From an uncultured Prevotellaceae bacterium (GTDB taxonomy: Bacteria > Bacteroidota > Bacteroidia > Bacteroidales > Bacteroidaceae): 15,507 bases of DNA. Within the stretch, counting starts at the first letter, position 1; every line of letters begins with the position of its first letter. Positions 7,082-15,281 of the stretch are shown here, piece by piece. A program made the translations under genes and the position numbers. The stretch lies in the NCBI GenBank assembly GCA_946539475.1, contig CAMNHM010000062.1:1-15507 (forward strand), written 5' to 3'. The notes beneath the pieces are model-generated. The model did not search any database. It saw only the letters and a list, made by a program, of their open reading frames with translations, and was not told where the DNA came from.

Positions 7082-10000
7082 ATGTCAAAAGTCAAGTCTC
7101 TAGGGAAGCCGCTTATGCTGCTGGCTTTGCTTTGCTTGTTTCCCCTGACAATGATGGCCCAAAGCCTCGTGAGGGGAACCGTGAACGACGAATCGGGAGA
7201 ACCGGTCATCGGCGCTTCCGTGAAAGTGGCTGGAACAAACACTGGCGCCATCACCGACGTGAACGGTAAGTTCAGCGTCAACGCCGCCAGCAACGCCCAG
7301 CTTATCATCTCCTACGTCGGCTACGTCACCCAGCGGGTGAACGTCGGCAGCCGGCAGAACATCAACGTCACCCTGGCAGAGGACGTCAACGCACTCGACG
7401 ACCTGGTGGTCATCGGCTACGGCGTGCAGAAGAAGAGCGACCTCACGGGATCTGTTGCTTCAGTGAACAGCGACGACATCAAGGACCTGTCGACCACCGA
7501 CGCCGCTGCAGCACTACAGGGTAAGGTCTCCGGTGTGAGCATCCTGATGAACGGCGCTCCTGGTGAGGGTGCCGACATCCGCGTGCGTGGATATTCCTCA
7601 AATGGCGGAAACATCTCGCCCCTCTACATCGTCGACGGACTACAGGTAGACAACATCCAGTATCTTGACCCACAAATGATTGAGTCCATCGAGATTCTGA
7701 AGGATGCCGCATCGGCAGCCATCTACGGTGCCCGTGCCGGCAATGGTGTCGTGCTCATCACCACGAAGGCAGGCAACGACAACCGTGCCAACATCTCCTA
7801 CACGGGACGTGCCACCCTGCAAAACTACACCCGTCGCCCAGTGATGAACCGCACGGACTTCCTGAAGTACATGGCTCTCGAATACGATCAGGCTGACGTC
7901 AACAAGAAGCTCGCCGACTTCGACTACAAGCATCCCTATTATGACAACGGAGTGATAGACCAGGACTGGATCGATGCCTACATCGAGCCCACATGGAGTT
8001 CGCAGCACACGGTAAGCGTGTCGGGCGGCAACAAGAACGGCCACTACCTCACCTCCCTCAACTATGTACACCACAACGGTGTGGTCAGAGGCGATAAGGA
8101 TGTCTATGAGCGTCTCACTGCCCAAATCAACGCCGACTACCAGATTACCAAGTGGCTGCAGGTAGGCTCGAACACCTCGCTTGAGAAATGGAAGACGAAG
8201 AGTGTGTCGCAGCGCGGCTATGGCTCGTCCTTCGAGCAGATGCTCCAGATGGACCCCTTGACCCCCGTCTATTGGACCACACCCGAGGAGATGTCGCTGT
8301 CAGTGAAGACCGTCTACGATGCGCTGCAGAACGGAACGGCCGACCAGAACTATCGCCTCTTCCGCGACGAGAAAGGATGGTTTGCCAACAGTAAGTACTC
8401 CGACATGGAAGGCAGCCCGCTGGCCAAGCGCGACGCTACCGACGGTTACAACAACGGCTTCAACGTACGCGGAACGCTCTTTGCCAACCTGACGCCCCTG
8501 AAGGGCCTGACCATCACCTCACGTCTGGGCTACCGCTTGCGCTACAACGTGCAGCACAGCTACTCCGACCCATTCTGGATTGGCGACCGCGGAAACACCA
8601 CCACCTACACCATCTCGGCCAATGCCGGCACAGGCTGGTACTACCAATGGGAGAACTTCGCCAACTACCTCTTCAACATCGGCAAGCACAACATTGGAGC
8701 CATGATCGGTATGTCGTATCGTGAGACCAACAGCGATAATGTGAACACGCAGTCGACCGGTGCCGACATCCTCAAGTCGTATGAAGAGAACTTCCGCTAT
8801 ATGGACTACGTCAAGGACGACGCTCCAAAGACCTTCGGCAACGCGCCCAGCAAGAGTGCCGAGCTGGCATACTTCGGACGTCTGACCTACAACTACGACG
8901 ACCGCTACTTCTTCCAGTTTAACATGCGCGCCGACGCCTTCGACTCGTCGAAGCTGCCCAAGGACAACCGTTGGGGCTACTTCCCCTCCGTATCTGCCGG
9001 CTGGACCATCAGCAACGAGAAGTTCTTCAAGGAGGCCGTCAACAGCGATGTCATCTCCTTCCTGAAGCTACGTGCATCGTGGGGTCGCAATGGTAACATC
9101 TCCGTGCTGAACGGCTATCCCTATACAGCCCCAATCTCGAAGGGCAGCAGCTGGTACCAGTATAATGTGGAAACCATAGGCTCCACCTTCGGATCGGCTC
9201 CCGACAAGCTGGCCAACCCCGACCTCACATGGGAGACATCAGAACAGATAGACCTCGGACTCGACGCCCGCTTCCTCAGCAACAGGCTCTCGCTGGGCAT
9301 CGACTACTACGACAAGCGCACAAAAGACCTGCTCTTCAACCTCACGGTTCCTAGCGAGCTAGGATTCACATCGGCAGTCACCAACGGTGGCGACGTACTG
9401 AACCGGGGCTTCGAGGTAGAGGTAGGCTGGCGTGACCGTATCGGCGACTTCAGCTATGGCATCAATGCCAACTTCACCACGCTGAAGAACGAGGTACTCT
9501 CCCTGGCAAAGGGCGCCACTCCAGAGTATAAGACGGATGCCAGCTCCACGAACTACAAGATTCGCACCGTCTTCGAGGAAGGTCACTCCATCTGGCATCT
9601 CGACGGATTCACCTACGACGGCATCTATGACCAGGACGTATATGCCGTTGACGATAAGGGCAACACTCTTATGGACAAGGACGGCAACAAGATCATCAAG
9701 CACGCCAAGGGCGATCCTATCATCAGAGACCTCAATAATGATGGCGACATCACCACCGACGACATGACCGACATCGGACGCACCATTCCATCCTACACCT
9801 GGGGCATCAGCTTCACCGCTGCCTGGAAGGGCTTCGACTTCCTGCTTAACGGCTACGGACAGGGTGGCAACAAAATCGTGCCCGTGCTCCATCGCGCTGG
9901 TTACAAGAATGGTCTTCAGTACTATCTCGACGAGGCTCGCACTCCCGACAACCCCGGAGGATCCATCCCCAACCCCAAGAATATCCTCGGACCTGACGAC

Positions 10001-10276
10001 CCATTCTGGTCGTCGACAGGCAACATGTTCAACGGAGACTTCTTCCGCATCAAACAGCTGCAGCTGGGCTACACCATCCCTTCGAAGATTACGAAGAAGG
10101 CCGCCATCAGCAACCTGCGTGTCTACGTGTCGCTCGACGACTTCTTCACCATCACCAGCTATCCCGGCCTCGACCCGGAGACAGCTTCCACCAACAACAC
10201 TACAGGTGCCGGACTCGACTGGGGCTCCTATCCCACAATGAAGAAGCTGGTGCTCGGTGTCAACTTGTCATTCTAA
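7082..10276 (+). CDS. SusC/RagA-like TonB-linked outer-membrane transporter
   Basis: A 1064-residue TonB-dependent transporter of the SusC family, which imports oligosaccharides (sometimes peptides) across the outer membrane together with a SusD lid. Residues 1-27 are a signal peptide ending in MMAQ. A carboxypeptidase-regulatory-like domain follows (about 30-106; GTVNDESGEPVIGASVKVAG, then TDVNGKFSV). The plug domain begins at DDLVVIGYGVQKKSDLTGSV (residue 106) and ends at GVVLITTKAG (residues 222-231), including PLYIVDG and IEILKDAASAAIYGARAG. Residues 232-1064 form the 22-strand barrel, ending in LVLGVNLSF with a terminal Phe. An Asp-rich loop DLNNDGDITTDD (883-894) precedes IGRTIPSYTWG, as in many SusC proteins. 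The length is normal. The SusD-like gene follows after 16 nt, forming the usual pair. Confidence 0.96.
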   Translation: MSKVKSLGKPLMLLALLCLFPLTMMAQSLVRGTVNDESGEPVIGASVKVAGTNTGAITDVNGKFSVNAASNAQLIISYVGYVTQRVNVGSRQNINVTLAEDVNALDDLVVIGYGVQKKSDLTGSVASVNSDDIKDLSTTDAAAALQGKVSGVSILMNGAPGEGADIRVRGYSSNGGNISPLYIVDGLQVDNIQYLDPQMIESIEILKDAASAAIYGARAGNGVVLITTKAGNDNRANISYTGRATLQNYTRRPVMNRTDFLKYMALEYDQADVNKKLADFDYKHPYYDNGVIDQDWIDAYIEPTWSSQHTVSVSGGNKNGHYLTSLNYVHHNGVVRGDKDVYERLTAQINADYQITKWLQVGSNTSLEKWKTKSVSQRGYGSSFEQMLQMDPLTPVYWTTPEEMSLSVKTVYDALQNGTADQNYRLFRDEKGWFANSKYSDMEGSPLAKRDATDGYNNGFNVRGTLFANLTPLKGLTITSRLGYRLRYNVQHSYSDPFWIGDRGNTTTYTISANAGTGWYYQWENFANYLFNIGKHNIGAMIGMSYRETNSDNVNTQSTGADILKSYEENFRYMDYVKDDAPKTFGNAPSKSAELAYFGRLTYNYDDRYFFQFNMRADAFDSSKLPKDNRWGYFPSVSAGWTISNEKFFKEAVNSDVISFLKLRASWGRNGNISVLNGYPYTAPISKGSSWYQYNVETIGSTFGSAPDKLANPDLTWETSEQIDLGLDARFLSNRLSLGIDYYDKRTKDLLFNLTVPSELGFTSAVTNGGDVLNRGFEVEVGWRDRIGDFSYGINANFTTLKNEVLSLAKGATPEYKTDASSTNYKIRTVFEEGHSIWHLDGFTYDGIYDQDVYAVDDKGNTLMDKDGNKIIKHAKGDPIIRDLNNDGDITTDDMTDIGRTIPSYTWGISFTAAWKGFDFLLNGYGQGGNKIVPVLHRAGYKNGLQYYLDEARTPDNPGGSIPNPKNILGPDDPFWSSTGNMFNGDFFRIKQLQLGYTIPSKITKKAAISNLRVYVSLDDFFTITSYPGLDPETASTNNTTGAGLDWGSYPTMKKLVLGVNLSF

Positions 10277-10292
10277 ATCAACGCATACCACT

Positions 10293-12095
10293 ATGAAAAA
10301 GTATATCATCCCTTCACTGTTAGTATTCGCACTGGGCATCGGCTCCTGCGAAGACAACCTCGACATTGCCCAGAAGGGCGTTGTCAGCTCTCTGGACTTC
10401 TATGCGTCGGACGAAGATGCTGACGCCTTGCTGGCCAACATGTATTCCAACTTCTGCCAGCAGGTGGCTGGCACTCAAGGCATCAACAACCCAGAGCAGG
10501 TCATCATCAACTACTCCGCCGACGACATCCTCGCCGCCGGAGGCAACCCCGACGACCACCTCGACTTCCGCGTCTACGACGAGTTCCGCTATGGCGAGGA
10601 CAACGGTGTGCTCAAAGAGTGCTACAACCGCTATGTCGGGGCTATCTATACGGCCAACCTCGTCATCTCGAACTTCTCCACCGAGAACCGCGACGGCGCA
10701 GCCCCGAAATTTGAAAGCGACTTCACCCGCCAGTGCGTCGAAGAGGCCCGCGTCATGCGCGCCTACCTCCACCTGCAGATGGCCATCCTGTGGAACCGGC
10801 CAGGCATTATCGACCGACTGCTGAGTGCCGACGAGCTGCCCACACAGGCTGAGAGCCAGGAACAGGTGCTCAATTGGGTCGTCGCCGAGTGCGAAAAGGC
10901 CATCAGCTCCGGCTTCCTGCCCAAGCGAAACGGGCCGACCGACAAGAACAGCACCGCCCGCATGACGGTGGGATTTGCACAGTTCGTGGCCGGCAAGGCT
11001 GCCATGTTTGCCAACGACCCCGCCACCGCCCGCCGCTATCTGAGCGCACTCATTAATTCCGGAGACTACAAGCTCGTAGACTCCGAAGAATATTGGACCA
11101 ACTTCCACGTGGCCGGCGACGGCAACTGCGAGAAGATATTCGAGCCAAACTTCATCTTCGACCCCTCATCACCCTTCTGGGACTACACATTCCGCAGCCG
11201 CTGGATGGTGGCCGACGTGTTCTGCTGGCGTACCGACCACCTCGCCTCCATGCCCGCCTGCTGCCCCGCTTCGGGCTGGAACGGCGGTGCCATCCAGGAA
11301 GACTTTGCCAAGAAGTTCCTCGAGCACGACGGCAACTCGCCGCGCCGCAGGGCCTGCTTCCTCACTGGCGACGAATGGCTCTACGAGATAGAGTGGAACT
11401 CGAAGCTCAACGATGCCTCGCTCGAAGAGAAGAAGGCCGACCCCGATCGTGGTATCAGTGCCACCGACGGCGTCTTCAGCCACGGCCCCTATTTCGAATG
11501 GAAGCACATGGCCTACGCCGTACCTCCAAAGATCCTCACCGGCGGCAAGGAATATCCGCGCGACAACGTGCCCGACATCATGGGCGGCGCCTCAACGGCC
11601 AAGAACTTCATGGTGGCACGCTATGCCGAGGCACTGCTGCTCTATGCCGAGGCATGCATCGGGGCCGACGAGGCCAACGGTCTGAAAGCCCTCAACGAGG
11701 TGCAGAAGCGCTCCGGCTCGGGAAAGATCAGCTCATCGCTCACCTTCGAAGACGTGATGGAAGAGAAGCAGTACGAGATGTGGTTCGAGAACTGCCGATT
11801 CCCCGACCTCGTACGCTGGAGCAACCAGGGCAAGGTGAACCTCGACGAGATCTTCAACAAGCGCTATGGAGGCATCCACAAGCACGTGCCCACAGTCTAC
11901 GACGAGTTCTCAGTTCCTGGAAAGCCAGGCTACCAGAAGGAGCACAAGCTCTACACCGAGTACACACAGGCCAAGTTCAACGACTTCTCCGACAAGTACA
12001 AGTATCTGCCCTTCCCGCTCGAGTGCCGCCTGGCCAACCACTTCAAGAACGTACTGGGCTGGGAGAGCCTCAATGGAGCTGAAAGCGAGCAATAA
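10293..12095 (+). CDS. SusD/RagB-like outer-membrane lipoprotein
   Basis: A 600-residue SusD-family surface lipoprotein that binds glycan and caps the SusC-like transporter. I start it at ATG 10293 rather than the earlier in-frame ATG 10257. The later start gives a proper lipoprotein signal (KKYIIPSLLVFALGIGSC, lipid-modified Cys19), while the earlier one overlaps the end of the SusC gene. Family blocks are present: RVMRAYLHLQMAILWNRPG at about 153-171 (TPR-like helix), ARYAEALLLYAEA at 442-454, and EKQYEMWFENCRFPDLVRW at 491-509. The C-terminus YKYLPFPLECRLANHFKNVL matches the usual closing segment in position though not closely in sequence. The length is slightly above the typical 500-580. 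The ligand cannot be predicted. A strong terminator follows the stop codon by 35 nt, so the operon contains only these two genes. Confidence 0.95.
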   Translation: MKKYIIPSLLVFALGIGSCEDNLDIAQKGVVSSLDFYASDEDADALLANMYSNFCQQVAGTQGINNPEQVIINYSADDILAAGGNPDDHLDFRVYDEFRYGEDNGVLKECYNRYVGAIYTANLVISNFSTENRDGAAPKFESDFTRQCVEEARVMRAYLHLQMAILWNRPGIIDRLLSADELPTQAESQEQVLNWVVAECEKAISSGFLPKRNGPTDKNSTARMTVGFAQFVAGKAAMFANDPATARRYLSALINSGDYKLVDSEEYWTNFHVAGDGNCEKIFEPNFIFDPSSPFWDYTFRSRWMVADVFCWRTDHLASMPACCPASGWNGGAIQEDFAKKFLEHDGNSPRRRACFLTGDEWLYEIEWNSKLNDASLEEKKADPDRGISATDGVFSHGPYFEWKHMAYAVPPKILTGGKEYPRDNVPDIMGGASTAKNFMVARYAEALLLYAEACIGADEANGLKALNEVQKRSGSGKISSSLTFEDVMEEKQYEMWFENCRFPDLVRWSNQGKVNLDEIFNKRYGGIHKHVPTVYDEFSVPGKPGYQKEHKLYTEYTQAKFNDFSDKYKYLPFPLECRLANHFKNVLGWESLNGAESEQ

Positions 12096-12130
12096 GCCCC
12101 GACGACAGCTAATACGACAACACGACCGGA

Positions 12131-12162
12131 AAGAGGGCGCATCCATAGCGATGCGCCCTCTT
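12131..12162 (+). terminator. Intrinsic terminator after the SusD-like gene
   Basis: AAGAGGGCGCATC (12131-12143) pairs perfectly with GATGCGCCCTCTT (12150-12162), a 13-bp stem closing a 6-nt loop. The T-tract after the stem is short (TTCC), so it is strong in stem but modest in tail. It lies 35 nt after the TAA of the SusD-like gene. Confidence 0.85.
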
Positions 12163-12237
12163 CCTGTACATATAGACACACGACACGGCAGGTGCACAAC
12201 TTTTTTCGGCTCCCAGCAAACGATTTTCACCTTTTTT

Positions 12238-12269
12238 CTTGCGCGATTCAAGAAATGTTAGTATCTTTG
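12238..12269 (+). promoter_or_regulatory. Bacteroides-type promoter for the five-module protein gene
   Basis: TATCTTTG at 12262-12269 matches the TAnnTTTG box exactly. CTTG at 12238-12241, 20 nt upstream, is a partial -33 match (TTTG). The ATG at 12338 lies about 68 nt downstream. The spacing and the preceding terminator indicate that the next gene is transcribed on its own. Confidence 0.65.
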
Positions 12270-12337
12270 CACCGAAGCAAAAGCCAAAAGCAACTAACAA
12301 CTTACATTTATAACCTAACAAAAAATCATTGAATGGT

Positions 12338-14830
12338 ATGAGAATTACACAACTGAGAAATCTGCTCACGGCAGTCGCCTGCCTGTTTGCAGGAGTAAGT
12401 GCGCAAGCACAGTTCACAGCGACCTACGAGCAGCGCGTCGCCGACAGCTTCGACGCCACGGCTTTGTCGTTCAACCTTGACGAAGTGGCAACACAGCTGG
12501 GCACCGACGCCAGCACGCTGACAGCTGCCTACGAGTCATGGACGGCAGAAGGCAGCACCGATGCCGACCTCTTCTTCCTCACCATGCCCGACGGCACCCT
12601 CTCGGCCAACTACACACAGGGTGGCAAGGGAGGCTTCTGGGTGAACGCCAGCGGCGAGCCACAGGCATGGAGCGACGACAACAGCGCACTCCGCTGGTAC
12701 AACACCATCGGAATGGGCAACGGCTTCTTCATCATCAACATCGGCCAGTTCCCCAACCAGTGCTCAGCCGACGACGTCTTCACCCCGAAGTTCGTCATGC
12801 AGTACAACGGCAAGGAGGCTACCTTCGACGTCACCATCAAGTTCCGTGCACCCATCGCCGTGCCCGACCCCCTCACCGTCTTCGAGTCGCAGCTGAACAT
12901 CGTGGGCGAGCAGGAGGTTGACATCGTTCAGGACCCGCGCTCCGGCTATGACGCCGACAACGTATGGACACGCATCGGCGACGCCATCACGAAGCTCGGC
13001 ATCCCCGATCCCGCAATCGTTGAGGAAGGCCTCGGAAAGCTCATCTGGACCACCGCCTTCGACACCGAGACCGTCGGCAAGCTCGACTCGCTGACCAACA
13101 CGACGACCACCACCGCCTCGCCCGGCTTCTGGTACACCGACATCCGTGTCGACGGACAGGCCACCGGCGAGTGCTCGGCTACAGGTTACAGCGGCGGCTG
13201 CTACTTCTTCCTCGAGGGCTTCAAGTACGATGCCGCCAAGGACTCCCTCTACGTCAACTGCGGACAGTACCCCGACAAGCTCAAGGGCGGCGAGAAGCTC
13301 TTCTGCAACGTCTACCTCATCTACGGCGACAAGGCCTACCGCATCCGCTATAACTTCACCGCCAACGAGGTCATCATTGAAGAGGGTGAAGGACTGGAGA
13401 ATTACACCAAGGTGGGCGAGATCGAGGAGAACGTCACCCTGACCATCGACGGCACGGCCTACACATACAAGTCGGTATATCCCGACCTGGACGCTATCGC
13501 TGCACAGCTTGGCTGCGGGCCGACAGAGATGCAACTTGTGGGTATAAACCTGAACAATGAGTTACAAGGCTCTGAGCCCGATGGTACCTTAATCGGAGTC
13601 CAATCAGCCAATAACGGAGGTTGCTGGTTCGACGAGGAAGGATGGGTCGTAGGTTGGAGCGGAGGTGCTCGGATGTTCATAGAACCTGCTAATGCTGGAG
13701 ACTTCTCCGACCTGCACGTAGGACAATATCCCGGCAAGTCGTACGATGGAGAAGAATTGGTGGGTAAACTTTATTTCATCAACGGGACCAACTATGTTGC
13801 CTATACGGTACACCTGACCATGAAGGATCCCACCGTCGTCGAGGGCGAGTTCTACAGCGTAGCACAGCGCAGCTACTCCATCCAGCAGACACCGTCTCAG
13901 TATGTCTGGACGCCTGGCATCGCCATTCCAAGAGAGTGGGTGGAGGAGCAGATCGGCACCTCCGAGTGGGTGGTCTATGGACTCTCAGGTGCCTACGCCA
14001 AGGATGGTGAAGACGACCCTGCAGAGAGAGTCGGCAATGCCCGCTACACCAAGAACTACACCTGCACGCCCTATCCTGGTTTCTGGATGGATGCCAACGG
14101 ACGCAACGAGGGCTGGAACACCAGCAACACCCGCATCGGCATCACCGCCTCTGCTCCTGACGGAGGCTTCGCCATGATGCAGCATGAGGGCAACCGCTGC
14201 CAGGTGGGCGACGTCTACAAGACTCAACTCTTCTTCGTCAACGAGGAGAGCTGTAAGATGGTCACCTTCAACTTCACCTACAGCATCGTCAGCGAGGTCG
14301 TCGAGTACGAGAATGTCGGCACTGAGGACATCGTCGTACCCGTCAGCCCCAACGACAGCGAGATTGAGATCGACCTGACGAAGGCTGCCGAGGCACTCGG
14401 CGTCACCGTCGACGACCTGCTCAGCGAGGACAACAGCTACCTCTGCGGCATGACCGAGGGCGGAACCTTCAGCGGCGGCAACACCTGTGCCGACGGCCTG
14501 GGCTTCAACAGCGAGGGATTCTTCGACCTCATCAACGGCGTCGTCTTCCTTGCCATCGACAAGGCCGACGACAAGACACTCCTCACCGCCTACAGCCTCG
14601 ACGACATCGCAGAGGACTTCAAGCTGAGTGCCCAGTTCTGCTTCACCATCGGCCTGAAGCAGTACGTCTACAACGTGCGCTTCGTCTCCCAGTCCTGGTA
14701 CGAGAACGGCATCAGCGACATCGCCGGCAGCCAGAAGACCTCCGGCAAGATCTACGACCTCAGCGGACGCCAGGTATCGAAGACCAACCGCGGCATCTAC
14801 ATCATGAACGGCAAAAAGGTCGTGAAGTAA
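12338..14830 (+). CDS. Exported protein with five tandem DUF4859-like modules and C-terminal sorting-type tail
   Basis: An 830-residue exported protein of unknown function. I start it at ATG 12338; a TTG nine bases earlier is also in frame but less likely. Residues 1-24 are a signal peptide ending in AQA. The rest divides into five diverged repeats. Each has a variable first half, a core such as GGFWVNASGEPQAW or PGFWMDANGRNEGW, a segment like NIGQFPNQCSADDVF or HVGQYPGKSYDGEE, and a final strand such as ATFDVTIKF. The aromatic core residue falls at Trp101, Trp265, Trp430, Trp583 and Phe723, a period of about 140-165 residues. The pattern resembles what I recall of DUF4859 domains; this needs a profile search. 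Residues 791-830 (IYDLSGRQVSK, then RGIYIMNGKKVVK) look like a short type 9 secretion-like sorting tail. It follows a SusC/SusD operon, so a surface glycan-binding role is plausible but inferred. Confidence 0.85.
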   Translation: MRITQLRNLLTAVACLFAGVSAQAQFTATYEQRVADSFDATALSFNLDEVATQLGTDASTLTAAYESWTAEGSTDADLFFLTMPDGTLSANYTQGGKGGFWVNASGEPQAWSDDNSALRWYNTIGMGNGFFIINIGQFPNQCSADDVFTPKFVMQYNGKEATFDVTIKFRAPIAVPDPLTVFESQLNIVGEQEVDIVQDPRSGYDADNVWTRIGDAITKLGIPDPAIVEEGLGKLIWTTAFDTETVGKLDSLTNTTTTTASPGFWYTDIRVDGQATGECSATGYSGGCYFFLEGFKYDAAKDSLYVNCGQYPDKLKGGEKLFCNVYLIYGDKAYRIRYNFTANEVIIEEGEGLENYTKVGEIEENVTLTIDGTAYTYKSVYPDLDAIAAQLGCGPTEMQLVGINLNNELQGSEPDGTLIGVQSANNGGCWFDEEGWVVGWSGGARMFIEPANAGDFSDLHVGQYPGKSYDGEELVGKLYFINGTNYVAYTVHLTMKDPTVVEGEFYSVAQRSYSIQQTPSQYVWTPGIAIPREWVEEQIGTSEWVVYGLSGAYAKDGEDDPAERVGNARYTKNYTCTPYPGFWMDANGRNEGWNTSNTRIGITASAPDGGFAMMQHEGNRCQVGDVYKTQLFFVNEESCKMVTFNFTYSIVSEVVEYENVGTEDIVVPVSPNDSEIEIDLTKAAEALGVTVDDLLSEDNSYLCGMTEGGTFSGGNTCADGLGFNSEGFFDLINGVVFLAIDKADDKTLLTAYSLDDIAEDFKLSAQFCFTIGLKQYVYNVRFVSQSWYENGISDIAGSQKTSGKIYDLSGRQVSKTNRGIYIMNGKKVVK

Positions 14831-14862
14831 ACCATCAGTTACTAAGACTGCCTAACGCGAGG

Positions 14863-14895
14863 GAGGGTGTGCCAAAATAGGCACACCCTCTTCTT
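14863..14895 (+). terminator. Intrinsic terminator after the five-module protein gene
   Basis: GAGGGTGTGCC (14863-14873) pairs perfectly with GGCACACCCTC (14880-14890) around a 6-nt AAAATA loop, followed by TTCTT. It lies 32 nt after the TAA. Confidence 0.88.
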
Positions 14896-14913
14896 ATGCT
14901 CCCTAATATCATT

Positions 14914-14946
14914 CTACCTACACTTCACCTACACTCTACCTACACA
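14914..14946 (+). repeat. Three 11-bp tandem repeats (CTACCTACACT)
   Basis: The three units are CTACCTACACT, TCACCTACACT and CTACCTACACA, contiguous and differing at one or two positions each. They form a C/A/T-only tract with no G on this strand. No function is apparent. Confidence 0.75.
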
Positions 14947-14981
14947 AAAAATGCACTAAGGGTACACAAAGCTGGCAATGC

Positions 14982-15012
14982 AAAGGCCTTCAGGACTATC
15001 CTGAGTGGCTTT
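14982..15012. repeat. Imperfect hairpin with 14-nt arms
   Basis: Arms 14982-14995 and 14999-15012 pair at 12 of 14 positions, counting one G-U, around a 3-nt CTA loop. The inner six pairs (TCAGGA with TCCTGA) are perfect. It is flanked by another inverted pair, AAGGGT at 14958-14963 and ACCCTT at 15017-15022. It could be part of a structured RNA or of a degenerate small element. Confidence 0.45.
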
Positions 15013-15052
15013 ATGCACCCTTCAAAACCGCTGGAAACGATAGACTAAAGCG

Positions 15053-15137
15053 TAAATTCTCTAGAGAATTTAGATGTCAGCTGTAAGCAGAACACTGCTC
15101 TGAACGTATCTTACAGCTAAATTCTCTAGAGAATTTT
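15053..15137. repeat. Paired palindromes with a nested inverted repeat
   Basis: TAAATTCTCTAGAGAATTTA at 15053-15072 is a perfect 20-bp palindrome. An 18-bp version (AAATTCTCTAGAGAATTT) recurs at 15119-15136, 65 bp downstream centre to centre. Between them AGCTGTAAG (15079-15087) and CTTACAGCT (15110-15118) are perfect inverted arms. AGCAG-AACA-CTGCT (15086-15099) forms an inner hairpin that competes for two bases of the left arm. Read as one unit the two halves are inverted copies of each other, apart from a 7-nt insertion (GATGTCA) on the left. Candidates are a miniature inverted-repeat element or a dimeric regulator site; no flanking target duplication is evident. Confidence 0.8.
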
Positions 15138-15147
15138 ACAAGGATGA

Positions 15148-15220
15148 AGCAGTAAGACAAGCGGGGAATGAAGGTAAAGGATGGGTCAGAAGGGAGTTGA
15201 ATAAACGTTGAGTTACTGCT
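15148..15220. repeat. 8-bp inverted repeat AGCAGTAA / TTACTGCT
   Basis: AGCAGTAA at 15148-15155 and TTACTGCT at 15213-15220 are exact reverse complements, 57 nt apart. The right arm also joins a small hairpin (CTGCT 15216-15220 with AGCAG 15227-15231). With arms this short and a long spacer, chance is possible. Confidence 0.3.
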
Positions 15221-15281
15221 CCGCAAAGCAGAATTGAACACTAAAAAAAAAAAAGAAAGCGTCACATAAAAGAGCCGCCCA

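Noticed and set aside
9640..9775. Dockerin or EF-hand calcium site in the SusC-like protein
   Set aside because: The Asp-rich loop DLNNDGDITTDD is common in this position of SusC-family barrels and is single, so it does not indicate a dockerin.
10257..10292. Earlier in-frame ATG of the SusD-like gene
   Set aside because: It overlaps the last 20 bases of the SusC-like gene and puts a hydrophilic stretch before the lipoprotein signal. The ATG at 10293 gives a clean signal with Cys19.
11093..12082. Plus-strand out-of-frame open frame of 329 codons within the SusD-like gene
   Set aside because: Arg/His/Pro-rich translation of the shifted frame; the SusD frame has family motifs throughout this interval.
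12329..12337. TTG start three codons before the ATG of the five-module protein gene
   Set aside because: A rare start codon that adds only three residues; the ATG at 12338 begins a normal signal peptide.
12764..13534. Antisense open frame of 256 codons within the five-module protein gene
   Set aside because: Val/Leu/Asp-rich low-complexity product typical of the reverse complement of G/C-biased codons, with no start context or domain.
14914..15220. CRISPR array
   Set aside because: The repeats are too short, contiguous or inverted. There are no regular spacers and no cas genes nearby.
15243..15254. Run of twelve A as a phase-variation tract
   Set aside because: It lies outside any coding region and is more likely related to the end of the minus-strand transcript or is a neutral homopolymer.
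15077..15265. 62-codon minus-strand open frame in the gene-free region
   Set aside because: Spans the palindrome cluster and the poly-A run, is Ser/Phe-rich, and shows no domain or promoter.
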